From Vibrio breoganii (lineage in GTDB: Bacteria; Pseudomonadota; Gammaproteobacteria; Enterobacterales; Vibrionaceae), in assembly GCF_001677275.1 (NCBI RefSeq), contig NZ_CP016177.1, positions 1,984,001-2,048,000 of the forward strand: 64,000 nt of DNA, given 5' to 3'. How positions within the stretch are numbered: the stretch's first letter is position 1; each line of letters begins with the position of its first letter. The notes under the pieces were generated by a model. The model worked only from the letters and a program-made list of their open reading frames with translations, did not search any database and had not been told where the DNA came from. A program made the position numbers and the translations under genes. This document shows positions 50,251 to 60,978 of this stretch, one piece after another.

Positions 50251-50279
50251 AAATCGAGCCCTCAATAAGGGCTCGATTT
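50251..50279 (+). terminator. Terminator of the Kef-type gene
   Basis: AAATCGAGCCCT/AGGGCTCGATTT stem with loop CAATA, 5 bases after the stop codon. Confidence 0.85.
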
Positions 50280-50367
50280 GCTTTATTTCATTGATAATAC
50301 GGAATATTCCCGTTTAGGCTCAGACTTGTTCTATTATTGATACAAAGCCTTTTTCGAGTGAGAGTGT

Positions 50368-51525
50368 GTGACCCCGACTTTCAGTACCGACGTTCCAGTT
50401 GGTTTTAATGACTATGTAGCAAAACACAATAAAAAGCAGTTAAAGTTTTGGCTGCCTTTGCTCGCACTATTCATGTTGCTGCTTGGTGTTGGCATGCCTC
50501 TTTGGGAAGAGCAAAGTTTTTTGCTGGCAACAGAAAGCATCAATTCATTTTTTCACTTCTACATGGTTTATGTGCTGCCACTGGCCTTTTTGCTCGTCAG
50601 GTTCATCCTGATAAAGTTGCCGACAAATAACAAAACTAACCTAATATGCTTGTTTGTGGTTTCTAACCTACTTGTCGCTCAGCATGCAGCCATGATCACC
50701 CTATCCGTCACACTTGCTCCCCTCTCGGTAATATTGGTTACTGCCATGGCAAAGATGATGATCCTGCGCGTCAGAGAAATCGTGTATGTGTGGGGCATTA
50801 GCGTAATCACAGGATTCTTAATTGTAGAGATAGCTCAAGACGTACCCATTGCCTCATTTCACTTATATTTCTCTATTTCTTTCATGCTCATTTGGGTGCT
50901 CTATTTGGGCAGTGACCACTATAAAACCAAGTTACAAGCCTTCATTTACGACAAAGAACAATGGAAAGCAAAAAAACAAATCACCCTACAATTAATGGAG
51001 TTAGAAGCGCAGAAAAAAGAGCTTCAGCAATTGATTGGTAAAGACGCCCTTACCGGAATATTCAATCGCGGTTACTTCGACCAACATTTAAGAGACGAAA
51101 TAAAACGAACCTCACGCTCATCCGCACCGTTAGGATTGCTAGTGGTAGATATCGACCACTTTAAAATGGTTAATGACCAGTTAGGGCACCATACCGGCGA
51201 CGTCTACCTAACAAAGGTAGCAAAAGCGTTAGAGGGTATTGCTAAGCGACCAGCAGATGTCGTTGCGCGCTACGGCGGTGAAGAGTTTGTGCTTCTGCTC
51301 CCTGATACGGATAAAAAAGGCCTAGAAATACTCTCTCAGCACATCCTAAGCAGCATCAATGGGCTGGAAATTCCTCACCCTATTCAATCACACCTTACCG
51401 TCAGCATCGGCGGTTGTGAGTTTGATTCACACTCTATGGATAAAGTGGCGTTTTTTGAACGAGCAGATCAGGCTTTGTATCGAGTCAAAACCAATGGGCG
51501 TAATAACTACTTTATTGCCAACTAG
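50368..51525 (+). CDS. Membrane-bound diguanylate cyclase
   Basis: A 385-residue protein with five or six N-terminal membrane segments (about 28-190), a coiled linker (QLMELEAQKKELQQLIG) and a GGDEF domain. The active site is RYGGEEF, intact for c-di-GMP synthesis. Five residues before GGEEF lies an RPAD inhibitory site. The start is GTG at 50368 with a weak ribosome site. The signal sensed is unknown. Confidence 0.9.
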   Translation: MTPTFSTDVPVGFNDYVAKHNKKQLKFWLPLLALFMLLLGVGMPLWEEQSFLLATESINSFFHFYMVYVLPLAFLLVRFILIKLPTNNKTNLICLFVVSNLLVAQHAAMITLSVTLAPLSVILVTAMAKMMILRVREIVYVWGISVITGFLIVEIAQDVPIASFHLYFSISFMLIWVLYLGSDHYKTKLQAFIYDKEQWKAKKQITLQLMELEAQKKELQQLIGKDALTGIFNRGYFDQHLRDEIKRTSRSSAPLGLLVVDIDHFKMVNDQLGHHTGDVYLTKVAKALEGIAKRPADVVARYGGEEFVLLLPDTDKKGLEILSQHILSSINGLEIPHPIQSHLTVSIGGCEFDSHSMDKVAFFERADQALYRVKTNGRNNYFIAN

Positions 51526-51713
51526 CCCCATCCCTACACTGATATTGTCTAATTGTTGACTTACATTAGACGCCATCTAACAAAAACACCTTTTTATTAA
51601 ACAAATTCAACATTAGTCACTCTTTGATTATTAAAATGTTGATTAGTGGGTTGCTTTTTTTAGCGACAATGGCAAATTGAACACATACGGAAATGAATTT
51701 GTAAGGAAGATAT

Positions 51714-53378
51714 ATGTGTTCGGTATTTGGTATCCTCGACATAAAAAGTGATGCAGAGAAACTTCGCCCATTGGCGTTAGAGATGTCGAAGAAACTTCGT
51801 CACCGCGGACCTGACTGGTCTGGTATTTACTCATCAGAAAAAGCGATTCTAGCGCACGAGCGTTTGGCGATTGTGGGTCTAAACAGCGGCGCGCAGCCTC
51901 TATACAGCCCAGACAAAAAGCTAGTGCTAGCGGTTAATGGCGAGATCTACAACCATAAAGAAATCCGAGCACGTTACGAAGGTAAATACGACTTCCAAAC
52001 AGATTCAGACTGTGAAGTTATTCTAGCCCTTTATCAAGATATGGGTGCTGACCTACTTGAAGAGCTAAACGGTATCTTTGCGTTTGTTCTTTACGATGAA
52101 GAGAAAGAGACTTACCTCATTGGTCGTGACCATATTGGTATCATTCCTCTATACCAGGGCCATGATGAGCACGGAAACTTCTACGTTTCTTCAGAAATGA
52201 AAGCACTTGTACCAGTGTGTAAAACCGTCAGCGAATTCCCTCCAGGTTGCTACCTAGAATCAGGCGCACTCGCTCCAACTCGCTACTACATCCGCGACTG
52301 GAACGAATACGCAGCGGTTCAAGGCAACTCCACCAGCAAAGAAGACCTGACAAAAGCGTTAGAAGATGCCGTAAAACGTCAGCTAATGACAGATGTGCCA
52401 TACGGCGTATTACTCTCAGGTGGTCTAGATTCTTCTATCACTTCTGCTGTCGCAAAACGTTTTGCTGCAATGCGTGTTGAAGATGATGACCAATCTGAAG
52501 CTTGGTGGCCACAGCTTCACTCATTTGCTGTTGGCTTAGAAGGCGCGCCGGATCTTATTGCCGCTCGCGAAGTCGCTGACCAGATCGGTACTGTACACCA
52601 CGAAATGACTTACACAATCCAAGAAGGTTTGGATGCGATTCGTGACGTGATTTACCACATTGAAACGTACGATGTGACAACGATTCGAGCATCAACGCCA
52701 ATGTACTTATTGGCGCGCAAGATCAAGGCGATGGGTATCAAGATGGTACTTTCTGGTGAAGGTGCCGATGAAATCTTTGGTGGCTACCTGTACTTCCACA
52801 AAGCACCAAACGCACAAGAGTTCCACGAAGAAACAGTACGTAAACTACTGGCGCTGAACATGTTTGACTGTGCTCGTGCTAACAAATCATTGGCAGCATG
52901 GGGCGTTGAAGGCCGCGTACCTTTCCTAGACAAAGAGTTCATCGATGTAGCAATGCGTCTTAACCCAGCAGACAAAATGTGTGGCAACGGTAAGATGGAG
53001 AAACACATCCTGCGTGAGTGTTTTGAGCACTACCTACCAGAATCTATCGCATGGCGTCAAAAAGAGCAGTTCTCTGATGGCGTTGGCTACAGCTGGATTG
53101 ATACCTTGCGTGAAGTCGCTGAAGCTAAGGTAACGGATCAGCAAATGGAAACCGCTAAGTTCCGCTTCCCATACAACACTCCTTTAACTAAAGAAGGCTA
53201 TGTATACCGCGAGATCTTTGAAGAGTTGTTCCCGCTACCGTCAGCTGCTGAGTGTGTTCCTGGTGGACCGTCTGTGGCGTGCTCTTCGGCTAAAGCCATT
53301 GAGTGGGATGAATCGTTTAAGAACAACGCTGACCCTTCAGGTCGCGCTGTTAAAGCGGTACATAACGAGGCTTACTAA
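51714..53378 (+). CDS. asnB: Asparagine synthase B (glutamine-hydrolysing)
   Basis: A 554-residue enzyme that makes asparagine from aspartate, glutamine and ATP. Cys2 of the mature N-terminus (MCSVFGI) is the glutaminase nucleophile, and the synthetase domain has the PPi loop LSGGLDSS. Full length compared with E. coli AsnB. A terminator follows the stop. Confidence 0.97.
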   Translation: MCSVFGILDIKSDAEKLRPLALEMSKKLRHRGPDWSGIYSSEKAILAHERLAIVGLNSGAQPLYSPDKKLVLAVNGEIYNHKEIRARYEGKYDFQTDSDCEVILALYQDMGADLLEELNGIFAFVLYDEEKETYLIGRDHIGIIPLYQGHDEHGNFYVSSEMKALVPVCKTVSEFPPGCYLESGALAPTRYYIRDWNEYAAVQGNSTSKEDLTKALEDAVKRQLMTDVPYGVLLSGGLDSSITSAVAKRFAAMRVEDDDQSEAWWPQLHSFAVGLEGAPDLIAAREVADQIGTVHHEMTYTIQEGLDAIRDVIYHIETYDVTTIRASTPMYLLARKIKAMGIKMVLSGEGADEIFGGYLYFHKAPNAQEFHEETVRKLLALNMFDCARANKSLAAWGVEGRVPFLDKEFIDVAMRLNPADKMCGNGKMEKHILRECFEHYLPESIAWRQKEQFSDGVGYSWIDTLREVAEAKVTDQQMETAKFRFPYNTPLTKEGYVYREIFEELFPLPSAAECVPGGPSVACSSAKAIEWDESFKNNADPSGRAVKAVHNEAY

Positions 53379-53400
53379 GTCATTAGACTAGTTAACGAGA

Positions 53401-53427
53401 AAAGGGCGCTATTTTAGCGCCCTTTTT
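53401..53427 (+). terminator. Terminator of asnB
   Basis: AAAGGGCGCT/AGCGCCCTTT stem with loop ATTTT and a T-run. The 7-bp repeat array and rfaH, on the other strand, begin just beyond. Confidence 0.9.
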
Positions 53428-53438
53428 GGTTTTAGGTT

Positions 53439-53463
53439 CTAGGACCTAGGACCTAGGACCTAG
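53439..53463. repeat. CTAGGAC heptanucleotide tandem array overlapping the rfaH stop
   Basis: Three and a half exact copies of CTAGGAC. The rfaH stop codon (53453-53455 on the minus strand) and its last codons lie inside the array, so the repeat helps encode the C-terminal Arg-Ser. Confidence 0.8.
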
Positions 53464-53956
53464 CCTCAATATCCTGATTGTCCACTTGAACCTCTACCTT
53501 TTTGTTAATCATCGTAATCAACAAAATAGAGCGCTTCTCACCATCAGCCTCATGGTAAATCGCATCGACGCCAGCGAACTGTCCTGACTTGATAATAACT
53601 TCATCGCCTTTTTGAAGTAAGTCAGATTCAATCTCAACGTTTTCCTGAGAGCCCTCTACCTGCTTAAGGGTATACACTAGGTCACCTTGCAACTCTGTAG
53701 GGTAAACGCCATTGCGAATAAAATCGGACACACCACGTGTTGAGCGCACAGTGGTAAACGAAGGCCCTACTTCAAAATCAAAGCGTACAAACATGTAGCT
53801 TGGAAACAGAGGCTCAGATCTCTTCTGACGCTTACCTCGAACCATTTTTTCTACAGTGATCTTCGGGTAATAAACCTCAACACCTTGATTTTCAAGGTGC
53901 ATTTGCGCCCGCTCTTGATCACCGCGCTTACAATACAATAAATACCAACGTTTCAT
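53453..53956 (-). CDS. rfaH: Transcription antitermination factor RfaH
   Basis: A 167-residue NusG paralogue that is recruited at ops sites to promote expression of surface polysaccharide and similar operons. The N-terminal NGN domain begins MKRWYLLYCKRGDQERA and contains LFPSYMFVRFD; the short C-terminal domain has the KOW region (GDEVIIKSGQFAGVDAIY). No ops site was recognised outside genes in this window. Confidence 0.93.
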   Translation of the reverse strand: MKRWYLLYCKRGDQERAQMHLENQGVEVYYPKITVEKMVRGKRQKRSEPLFPSYMFVRFDFEVGPSFTTVRSTRGVSDFIRNGVYPTELQGDLVYTLKQVEGSQENVEIESDLLQKGDEVIIKSGQFAGVDAIYHEADGEKRSILLITMINKKVEVQVDNQDIEARS

Positions 53957-54057
53957 GGCTGCTACCTTTTATCTGATACTAGGCTCTGCGCCAAAATTTT
54001 AACCTTGGTATTCTATCAGCTCACCTACAGACATGAAATCCGACCGAGCATGAGTGC

Positions 54058-55032
54058 TCACTCACCATTCAATAAACGCGCATTTACTAGACTCGCCATC
54101 AGTTCAATGTGCTTGTCGCTATCATTGAGGCACGGTATGTAGTTAAAGCTTTCACCACCCGCCTCTTTATAGATATCGCAGCATTCTTCAGATAACTCCT
54201 CTAATGTCTCAAGACAATCCACAGAGAAAGCAGGTGCTATGATATCCAGCTTTTTAATACCTTGATTGGGCAACTTCTCTAGGGTCTTATCGGTATATGG
54301 CTGTAGCCATTCTTCGCGACCAAAACGCGATTGATAGGTCATGCCCATTCGGTCTGAGCCTAGTCCTAGTTCTTGCGCTAAAAGCTCAGTGGTTTTCTCG
54401 CAATGTTGAGGGTAGACATCACCATTGTCAGCAAATCGTTTCGGTATGCCGTGATAAGAGCAAAGTAGGTATTCACTCTCTCCACGCTCACGCCAAGATT
54501 CTCGTACAGAGTCAGCCAAAGCCTTAATATAAAGCGGGTGATCGTGATAATCGCCAATCACCTCAAAGGAAGGCACCACCGTCATTTGTTTGAACGCCTT
54601 ACCCAGACCATCAACAACGGCGGCGGTTGTGGTTGCAGAATACTGCGGGTACAAAGGTAGCACTATCACCTTTTCAACGCCCTGCTCAAGCAGTGACTGC
54701 ATGCCAGACAGCAAGCTTGGATTACCATAGGTCATCCCAAGCTCAACTGGAACATTGAGGCTTTGCTTTAATTTACTCGCTTGCCTGCGAGAGAAGACCA
54801 TCAGGGGTGAGCCTTCACTCATCCATACCCCTTGATAGAGCTTGGCTACCTTGGGAGCGCGAATAGGCAATATCACGCCGTGCAGCAATGGGCACCATAA
54901 CCAACGCGTCATATCCACTACACGCTTGTCGTGTAGAAACTGACTTAAGAATCGTTTAATGGCTTTAGGGGTTGCTTCATCTGGGGTCCCTAGATTAACT
55001 AATAACACCCCTGTTTTAGATTGGTTTTCCAT
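54058..55032 (-). CDS. hemH: Ferrochelatase
   Basis: A 324-residue enzyme that inserts Fe2+ into protoporphyrin IX, the last step of haem synthesis. ATG at 55032 has AGGA four bases upstream and gives [17 protein letters not shown]; the longer frame to 55053 is less likely. The active-site His is in CSYHGIPKR and the catalytic Glu region in [11 protein letters not shown]. It lies behind adk with a terminator between them. Confidence 0.95.
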   Translation of the reverse strand: MENQSKTGVLLVNLGTPDEATPKAIKRFLSQFLHDKRVVDMTRWLWCPLLHGVILPIRAPKVAKLYQGVWMSEGSPLMVFSRRQASKLKQSLNVPVELGMTYGNPSLLSGMQSLLEQGVEKVIVLPLYPQYSATTTAAVVDGLGKAFKQMTVVPSFEVIGDYHDHPLYIKALADSVRESWRERGESEYLLCSYHGIPKRFADNGDVYPQHCEKTTELLAQELGLGSDRMGMTYQSRFGREEWLQPYTDKTLEKLPNQGIKKLDIIAPAFSVDCLETLEELSEECCDIYKEAGGESFNYIPCLNDSDKHIELMASLVNARLLNGE

Positions 55033-55054
55033 AACGTCCTGACATATAAGCAAT

Positions 55055-55083
55055 AAAAAAGGACGACCAACTGGTCGTCCTTC
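55055..55083 (-). terminator. Terminator of adk
   Basis: GGACGACC/GGTCGTCC stem with loop AACT; on the minus strand a six-T run follows. It overlaps the region just before hemH. Confidence 0.85.
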
Positions 55084-55116
55084 TAGTATCTAAATTCGCT
55101 TAACAATAAGCAATGA

Positions 55117-55773
<657 letters not shown>

Positions 55774-55873
55774 TTAATGTTCTTCTTTTATACCGAAGCT
55801 CACAAACCGACAACAAACAGTAAGCCACTGATTTTGTTGTAAGTTTCGGTATAACTATACTTTTAGTAATGAT

Positions 55874-55906
55874 TAAGCCCAGAATACTACCATAATTCTG
55901 GGCTTA
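55874..55906 (-). terminator. Hairpin behind htpG
   Basis: TAAGCCCAGAAT/ATTCTGGGCTTA stem, about 34 bases after the htpG stop. The T-run on the minus strand is poor, so termination is likely but not certain. Confidence 0.6.
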
Positions 55907-55939
55907 ATGTTCAGCTTTGCGACTAATCCGTGAGATTGA

Positions 55940-57841
55940 CTATTTAATCAACAATTGGTTTACCGCGCTTAGGAACTGGCTTGGGTCTTCTAGAGAACCA
56001 CGCTCTGCAAGCATCGCTTGACCAAGCAGAAGTTCAACATAGCGACCAAAGGCAATTTCATCAGCGGTATCAGCCATTTGCTTAACTAGATCGTGCTCTG
56101 GGTTTAGCTCTAGGATGTACTTCACCTCAGGAGCGGCTTGACCTGCAGCCTCAAGAAGCTTAGCCATCTGCGTGCCCATTTCCATATCATCGGTCACCAC
56201 TACCGCAGGAGTGCTTGCAAGCTTAAAGGTGGTACGAACCTCTTTCACGCGATCACCCAGGTACTCTTGAGTACGCTCAACCACAGACTTGAACTCTTCT
56301 TCCGTCTCTTTCTGCTTCTCTTTTTCTTGTTCGTCTTCAAACTTGCTAAGATCTAGGCCAGCTTTGGTGATTGACTGGAATTGTTTGCCGTCGAACTCTG
56401 TCAGGTAGTTCATTAGCCACTCATCGATGCGATCGTACATCAGCACAACCTCAATACCTTTCGCTTTAAATTGCTCAAGGTGCGGGCTGTTTTTCGCTGC
56501 TGCATAGCTGTCAGCCGTAAGGAAGTAGATCTTATCTTGACCTTCTTTCATACGCTCAACATAGCTTGCAAGGCTTACAGACTGCTCGTTGCTGTCGACT
56601 TCTGTTGAAGAAAAACGCAATAGACCCGCGATCTTCTCTTTGTTAGAAGCATCTTCTGCAGGGCCCTCTTTTAGCACTAGGCCAAATTCCTTCCAGAAAG
56701 ACAGGTACTTGTCGTCGTCTTTCTTCGCCAGTTTCTCTAGCATAGTAAGAACGCGCTTAGTGCACGCATTACGCAGTGACTGAGTCACCTTGTTGTCTTG
56801 CAGGATTTCACGTGACACGTTAAGTGGCAGATCGTTTGAATCAATCAAGCCCTTAACAAAGCGCAGGTACGAAGGCATGAACTGCTCTGCGTCATCCATA
56901 ATGAATACACGCTGAACATACAGTTTAAGACCGCTCTTATGGTCACGGTTCATCATGTCCCAAGGAGCTTTTGAAGGAACGTACAATAGGCTTGTGTAAT
57001 CGTTTTTACCTTCTACCTTGTTATGGCTCCATAGCAATGGATCAGCAAAGTCATGCGAAACATGCTTGTAGAACTCTTTATATTCTTCATCGTTGATGTC
57101 AGATTTTGCTCGAGTCCAAAGCGCTTGCGCCTTGTTGATTTGCTCCCACTTGGTTTCGTCTGTTTCCTTGCCTTCTTCATCCGTTACCTTGGTAAGGATA
57201 GAAACAGGAATACCAATGTGGTCAGAGTATTTACTGATCACATCACGTAGACGCCATTCAGATAGGAACTCTTTACCTTCATCACGCATATGCAGGATGA
57301 TGTCAGTACCGCGGCTTTCTTTGGTAATGTCTTCAATGGTGTAGTCACCTTCACCCGCTGAGTGCCACTGCACGCCGTGGTCAGCCGATAGGCCTGCAGC
57401 ACGTGTACGTACAGTTACAGCATCTGCCACGATAAAGGCGGAATAGAAGCCAACGCCAAATTGACCAATAAGCTGTGAGTCTTTTGATTGGTCTTCAGAA
57501 AGCTTAGAGAAGAACTCCGCCGTGCCCGATTTTGCGATTGTGCCTAGATGCTCAATCACATCATCACGGCTCATACCAATACCATTGTCCGATACGGTCA
57601 GTGTGTTGGTCTTCTCATCGAAAGAAAGCTTCACACCTAGATCGGCATCGCCTTGGTATAAGTCAGGCTGAGATAGTGCTTGGAAGCGCAGCTTATCTGA
57701 CGCATCTGACGCGTTAGAAATAAGCTCACGTAAGAAAATTTCTTTATTTGAATACAGTGAGTGAATCATAAGGTGCAGCAGTTGCTTTACCTCTGATTGG
57801 AAACCTCGAGTTTCTTTGTTAGCTGACACAGTCTCGCTCAT
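55940..57841 (-). CDS. htpG: Chaperone HtpG (Hsp90)
   Basis: A 633-residue Hsp90-family chaperone. The ATP-binding domain shows [20 protein letters not shown] and [11 protein letters not shown]; middle and C-terminal dimerisation domains follow at normal length. A heat-shock-type promoter lies upstream. It is divergent from toxR. Confidence 0.97.
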   Translation of the reverse strand: MSETVSANKETRGFQSEVKQLLHLMIHSLYSNKEIFLRELISNASDASDKLRFQALSQPDLYQGDADLGVKLSFDEKTNTLTVSDNGIGMSRDDVIEHLGTIAKSGTAEFFSKLSEDQSKDSQLIGQFGVGFYSAFIVADAVTVRTRAAGLSADHGVQWHSAGEGDYTIEDITKESRGTDIILHMRDEGKEFLSEWRLRDVISKYSDHIGIPVSILTKVTDEEGKETDETKWEQINKAQALWTRAKSDINDEEYKEFYKHVSHDFADPLLWSHNKVEGKNDYTSLLYVPSKAPWDMMNRDHKSGLKLYVQRVFIMDDAEQFMPSYLRFVKGLIDSNDLPLNVSREILQDNKVTQSLRNACTKRVLTMLEKLAKKDDDKYLSFWKEFGLVLKEGPAEDASNKEKIAGLLRFSSTEVDSNEQSVSLASYVERMKEGQDKIYFLTADSYAAAKNSPHLEQFKAKGIEVVLMYDRIDEWLMNYLTEFDGKQFQSITKAGLDLSKFEDEQEKEKQKETEEEFKSVVERTQEYLGDRVKEVRTTFKLASTPAVVVTDDMEMGTQMAKLLEAAGQAAPEVKYILELNPEHDLVKQMADTADEIAFGRYVELLLGQAMLAERGSLEDPSQFLSAVNQLLIK

Positions 57842-57917
57842 TTTGACTCCATACTTTTATGTTTACTCATAACCACACCAGGTTCGAATTTGCTGATGCT
57901 TGTACTCATAAGGCATG

Positions 57918-57946
57918 AAATAAGGGTGAGAAGTGCAAATTCAAGG
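57918..57946 (-). promoter_or_regulatory. Candidate sigma-32 promoter for htpG
   Basis: On the minus strand CTTGAA and CCCTTATTT are spaced by about 13 bases, close to the heat-shock consensus CTTGAA...CCCCATTT. It ends about 77 bases before the htpG start. Confidence 0.6.
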
Positions 57947-58096
57947 TCAATTAGTATAAAAAAACTGTTTTTTAGATAAAATTTTATTATGCTATGGCGG
58001 TTATTCGCTCTAAAAGGCGATATATCTCACACTTCATATGGAATGAGTGTGATGGGTTACGGAAGCGTGTGTCAGCGAAAATCAAAGAAGATCTAA

Positions 58097-58942
58097 ATGA
58101 GTAAAATCGGTATTAAATACGTACTAGCCCAGAAGTATATTTTTGATCCAAACAGCAACTCACTTGTCGATCAATCAGATGACGATAGTTTAGTGCGACT
58201 TGGTAGTAATGAAAGTCGAATCCTCACCCTACTTTGCGAACATCCAAATGAGGTGGTTACTCGTGACCAACTGCATGAATTTGTTTGGAGAGATCAAGGT
58301 TTTCAAGTTGATGATTCTAGCCTAACTCAGGCAATTTCTACTCTTAGGAAAATGCTAAAAGATTCCACTAAATCTCCGCAGTTTGTAAAGACTGTGCCGA
58401 AGCGTGGCTATCAATTGATTTCGTCTGTCGAGCGCGAAACCCCGACTCCTCAAACCGAGGAAAAAGCCGCTACTCCTGCAGCAGAGCCGGCTCTTGCTTC
58501 GATCACTACATCGCAGCTAAAAGAATCTAAAGCCGAGCAAAACACCAAGAAACAAGCGTTCTGGTCAAATTGGGATACAAACACCCGAATTTTACTGTTA
58601 GTGGCGATTTTATTGCCAATTATTGCGCTGATGATCCCTAATTCTTCACCCTCTACATTCCGTGCCGTCACGGTAGTAAATGATGTACCGGTTAAAACAA
58701 CCGAGGGCCACCCTGATCTGACTAACTGGATGGAAAGCATCGAAAGCTGTGTAGACCATTACATGACCGCTTATACGGATGAGTCTGATCCCGTCGAAGT
58801 CATTGCAACGGCAAGCCAATCAGAGCAACTCTATTTAAGCTACATTCATGGACCACAGTTTACCTCTGAAAATAGCACTGTCCGTCTTGTTGGCAAACAG
58901 CAAGACCTTGCCAAGATCTGCGCAAAAGGAGGCCGTAAGTAA
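58097..58942 (+). CDS. toxR: Transmembrane transcriptional activator ToxR
   Basis: A 281-residue inner-membrane regulator. The cytoplasmic OmpR-type winged helix (about residues 20-115; LTLLCEHPNEVVTRDQLHEF and KTVPKRGYQLI) is followed by a Pro/Ala/Glu-rich linker, one membrane segment (about 158-178) and a periplasmic domain with two Cys (ESCVDHY and KICAKG). Vibrio ToxR controls outer-membrane porins and responds to bile and envelope signals. The toxS start shares the last base of its stop. Confidence 0.96.
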   Translation: MSKIGIKYVLAQKYIFDPNSNSLVDQSDDDSLVRLGSNESRILTLLCEHPNEVVTRDQLHEFVWRDQGFQVDDSSLTQAISTLRKMLKDSTKSPQFVKTVPKRGYQLISSVERETPTPQTEEKAATPAAEPALASITTSQLKESKAEQNTKKQAFWSNWDTNTRILLLVAILLPIIALMIPNSSPSTFRAVTVVNDVPVKTTEGHPDLTNWMESIESCVDHYMTAYTDESDPVEVIATASQSEQLYLSYIHGPQFTSENSTVRLVGKQQDLAKICAKGGRK

Positions 58943-59466
58943 TGAACCAACGTGTAGCATCAATTTTATTAGTGATCTCTGTGGTTTTCAGTGGTTGGTT
59001 ATACTGGGGCAGCGACGTCAAGATCGAACAAGTGTTGACCTCTCGTGAATGGCAAACAAACCTAGATACGTTTGTTTACTCTGATCTCGCAGACGAAAGC
59101 ATTGGGCCTCTGAACAAGGTTCACATTATGTCTAATGTGAAATACCTACCCAATGGCGACTATATCCGTGCATCACGTATCCAGCTGTTTAATGACGTCA
59201 ATGTTGTGTCATTTACGATGAACATTACTGAATCAGGTCTGTGGCAATTAAGTGACAACTATCTGCTGATCGACCCTAAAGAGTTTAAAGATTCTGCAGC
59301 CATCGATAGCAAAGATTTCACTGAACAACAGCTTCGAGTGATAAAGCAGCTGTTTATCACTGATGCCCAACAAAGCCGTCGCGTGGACATCATCGATGAC
59401 AACTCAATCTTGCTAACCAGCCTAGGGCACGGTTCTCGAGTGTTGGTCTCAACTCCAACGATGTAA
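58942..59466 (+). CDS. toxS: ToxR-stabilising periplasmic protein ToxS
   Basis: A 174-residue protein with an N-terminal membrane anchor (about residues 5-24) and a periplasmic domain that protects and activates ToxR. The start overlaps the toxR stop by one base (TAATG). A bidirectional terminator follows. Confidence 0.95.
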   Translation: MNQRVASILLVISVVFSGWLYWGSDVKIEQVLTSREWQTNLDTFVYSDLADESIGPLNKVHIMSNVKYLPNGDYIRASRIQLFNDVNVVSFTMNITESGLWQLSDNYLLIDPKEFKDSAAIDSKDFTEQQLRVIKQLFITDAQQSRRVDIIDDNSILLTSLGHGSRVLVSTPTM

Positions 59467-59474
59467 GTTAAAAT

Positions 59475-59501
59475 AAAAAAGGAGGCTAAGCCTCCTTTTT
59501 T
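59475..59501. terminator. Bidirectional terminator between toxS and yfcE
   Basis: AAAAAAGGAGGC/GCCTCCTTTTTT stem with loop TAA, serving both converging genes. Confidence 0.9.
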
Positions 59502-59503
59502 GA

Positions 59504-59546
59504 TCCTGGGTCCTGGGTCCTGGGTCCTAGGTCCTATATTCCTATA
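59504..59546. repeat. TCCTGGG/TCCTAGG heptanucleotide array overlapping the yfcE stop
   Basis: Six seven-base units: TCCTGGG three times, TCCTAGG, TCCTATA, and after one extra T another TCCTATA. The yfcE stop codon (59542-59544, minus strand) lies in the last unit. The unit equals the CTAGGAC array at rfaH read on the other strand. Confidence 0.8.
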
Positions 59547-60087
59547 TATTCGTTTCCGCCAACACATCCCCATCAAAGCTAACCACACTGAGTTTGTTAT
59601 CTTCAAGCAACCCGTAGCTTGCTACATTGCCACCTTTAGGCAAGGTTACAGAACCAGGATTAAACAAAGTGTAATCACCCATTGATGCAGCTACAGGCAG
59701 ATGAGTGTGCCCATGGGCTAATACATCACCGGCTTTCAGTGGTGGCAATCTGTCTTGGTTGTACAAGTGACCGTGAGTTAAGAAAAGACGCTTCCCGCTT
59801 TCTAATAACACTATCGCAAAGTCGCTGAGTACAGGGAAATCAAGTAGCATCTGATCTACTTCACTATCGCAATTACCTCTTACTGAAATAATGTCATCTT
59901 TGTATTCATTTAGAAGTTCGGCTACCTGTGCTGGCGCATAGGCTTCTGGTACTGGATTTCTCGGCCCATGGTTAAGGATATCGCCAAGCAAGATAAAATG
60001 CTCCGCACCAGAGGCGTGATAAGCGTCGACAGCTTTTTGGGTTGAGGCCAAGCAGCCATGCAAATCAGAGGCAAAAAACAGTTTCAT
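59542..60087 (-). CDS. yfcE: Metallophosphodiesterase, YfcE family
   Basis: A 181-residue calcineurin-like phosphoesterase. The metal-site motifs are in order: SDLHG, GDILNHGPRNP, GNCDSE, LTHGHLY and AHGHTHLP. YfcE acts on phosphodiesters such as bis-pNPP in vitro; the physiological substrate is unknown. Its 3' end runs into a heptamer repeat array. Confidence 0.93.
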   Translation of the reverse strand: MKLFFASDLHGCLASTQKAVDAYHASGAEHFILLGDILNHGPRNPVPEAYAPAQVAELLNEYKDDIISVRGNCDSEVDQMLLDFPVLSDFAIVLLESGKRLFLTHGHLYNQDRLPPLKAGDVLAHGHTHLPVAASMGDYTLFNPGSVTLPKGGNVASYGLLEDNKLSVVSFDGDVLAETNI

Positions 60088-60215
60088 ATTGAATTACTCT
60101 ATCGTCTTTCATTGCCCGAGAGTGTAACAATGCCCTCTGTTTTTCTCCAGAGGATAGCGCCTGAAGTTGGTAAACAGCTGTTACTTCACTCTTATGCTAG
60201 GTTCTTGTTGCTTGG

Positions 60216-60626
60216 TTAGAACTCCGAATCTAGCACCATGCCCTTCACAACAATATTGTTGTAGCTCACCATCCCAAGCACATTGCCATCTAATACAACC
60301 GGAGCCCGACTAATTCCAAATCGCTCAAACAATCGTGCGCAGTATTTGACGTTCATATCTGGTGATACACACAACGCAGGCTTACTCATTATCTCATAGA
60401 CATTAGTTCGAGCCGGTGAGCGATTCTGAGCCAATACTTTCTTGGCAATATCATTCATCAACACCAAACCATATTCGTCATCCTCATGGCGTTTATTCAC
60501 GATCAGTGCTTTGACCTCGTTTTCACGTGCTATGCCTATTGCTTCTTGAACCGTCATTAAGCCATCAACAATGGCATAGGTTGCAGACATGACATCCTTT
60601 ACTCTGCGGCTGGTGTGACTTTTCAT
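60216..60626 (-). CDS. CBS-pair domain protein of the DUF1538 operon
   Basis: A 136-residue protein made almost only of two CBS domains (about 8-65 and 75-130), a nucleotide-sensing fold. It starts 1 base after the PII-like gene and ends the four-gene operon. It probably binds an adenine nucleotide and regulates the membrane pair. Function is inferred from fold and context. Confidence 0.85.
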   Translation of the reverse strand: MKSHTSRRVKDVMSATYAIVDGLMTVQEAIGIARENEVKALIVNKRHEDDEYGLVLMNDIAKKVLAQNRSPARTNVYEIMSKPALCVSPDMNVKYCARLFERFGISRAPVVLDGNVLGMVSYNNIVVKGMVLDSEF

Positions 60627-60627
60627 A

Positions 60628-60978
60628 TCATAGTTCCCTCTCTACTATCTTGGTTAGAGTCTCAACCTGATGGGCGACTCCAACGGCGTCCTCTACATCT
60701 ATCTGTACCGCGATACCCTGTCCTGATTCTTGGTCAAACTCACCAATATCGCTGATCTTCTCCAAAATACGGCGCGATAAGTGCTCTTCAACCACAAACA
60801 ACAATACGTCCTTTTGAACCTCAAGCGTCAGCCCTAAGAAGGTACGCTTTTGATTCAACCCTTCACCTCGAGCATTACTGATCACAGTCGCACCCGTTGC
60901 ACCCGCAGACCGAGCGGCATCAAGTACCGCATCCGTACGGATATCCTCAACAAAGGCTAGTATCAATTTAAATCGCAT
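60628..60978 (-). CDS. PII-like nitrogen-regulator-type protein of the DUF1538 operon
   Basis: A 116-residue protein from ATG 60978, which has GGAGG seven bases upstream; a longer in-frame start at 61032 is unlikely. It begins [22 protein letters not shown], then ATGATVISNARGEG as in GlnB-type proteins, so a trimeric PII-like fold is likely. It overlaps the second DUF1538 gene by 11 bases. The T-loop tyrosine of classical GlnB is not seen. Confidence 0.8.
   Translation of the reverse strand: MRFKLILAFVEDIRTDAVLDAARSAGATGATVISNARGEGLNQKRTFLGLTLEVQKDVLLFVVEEHLSRRILEKISDIGEFDQESGQGIAVQIDVEDAVGVAHQVETLTKIVEREL

Noticed and set aside
59259..59606. 115-residue ORF antisense to toxS
   Set aside because: It includes the terminator and the heptamer array as codons and is antisense to a solid gene.
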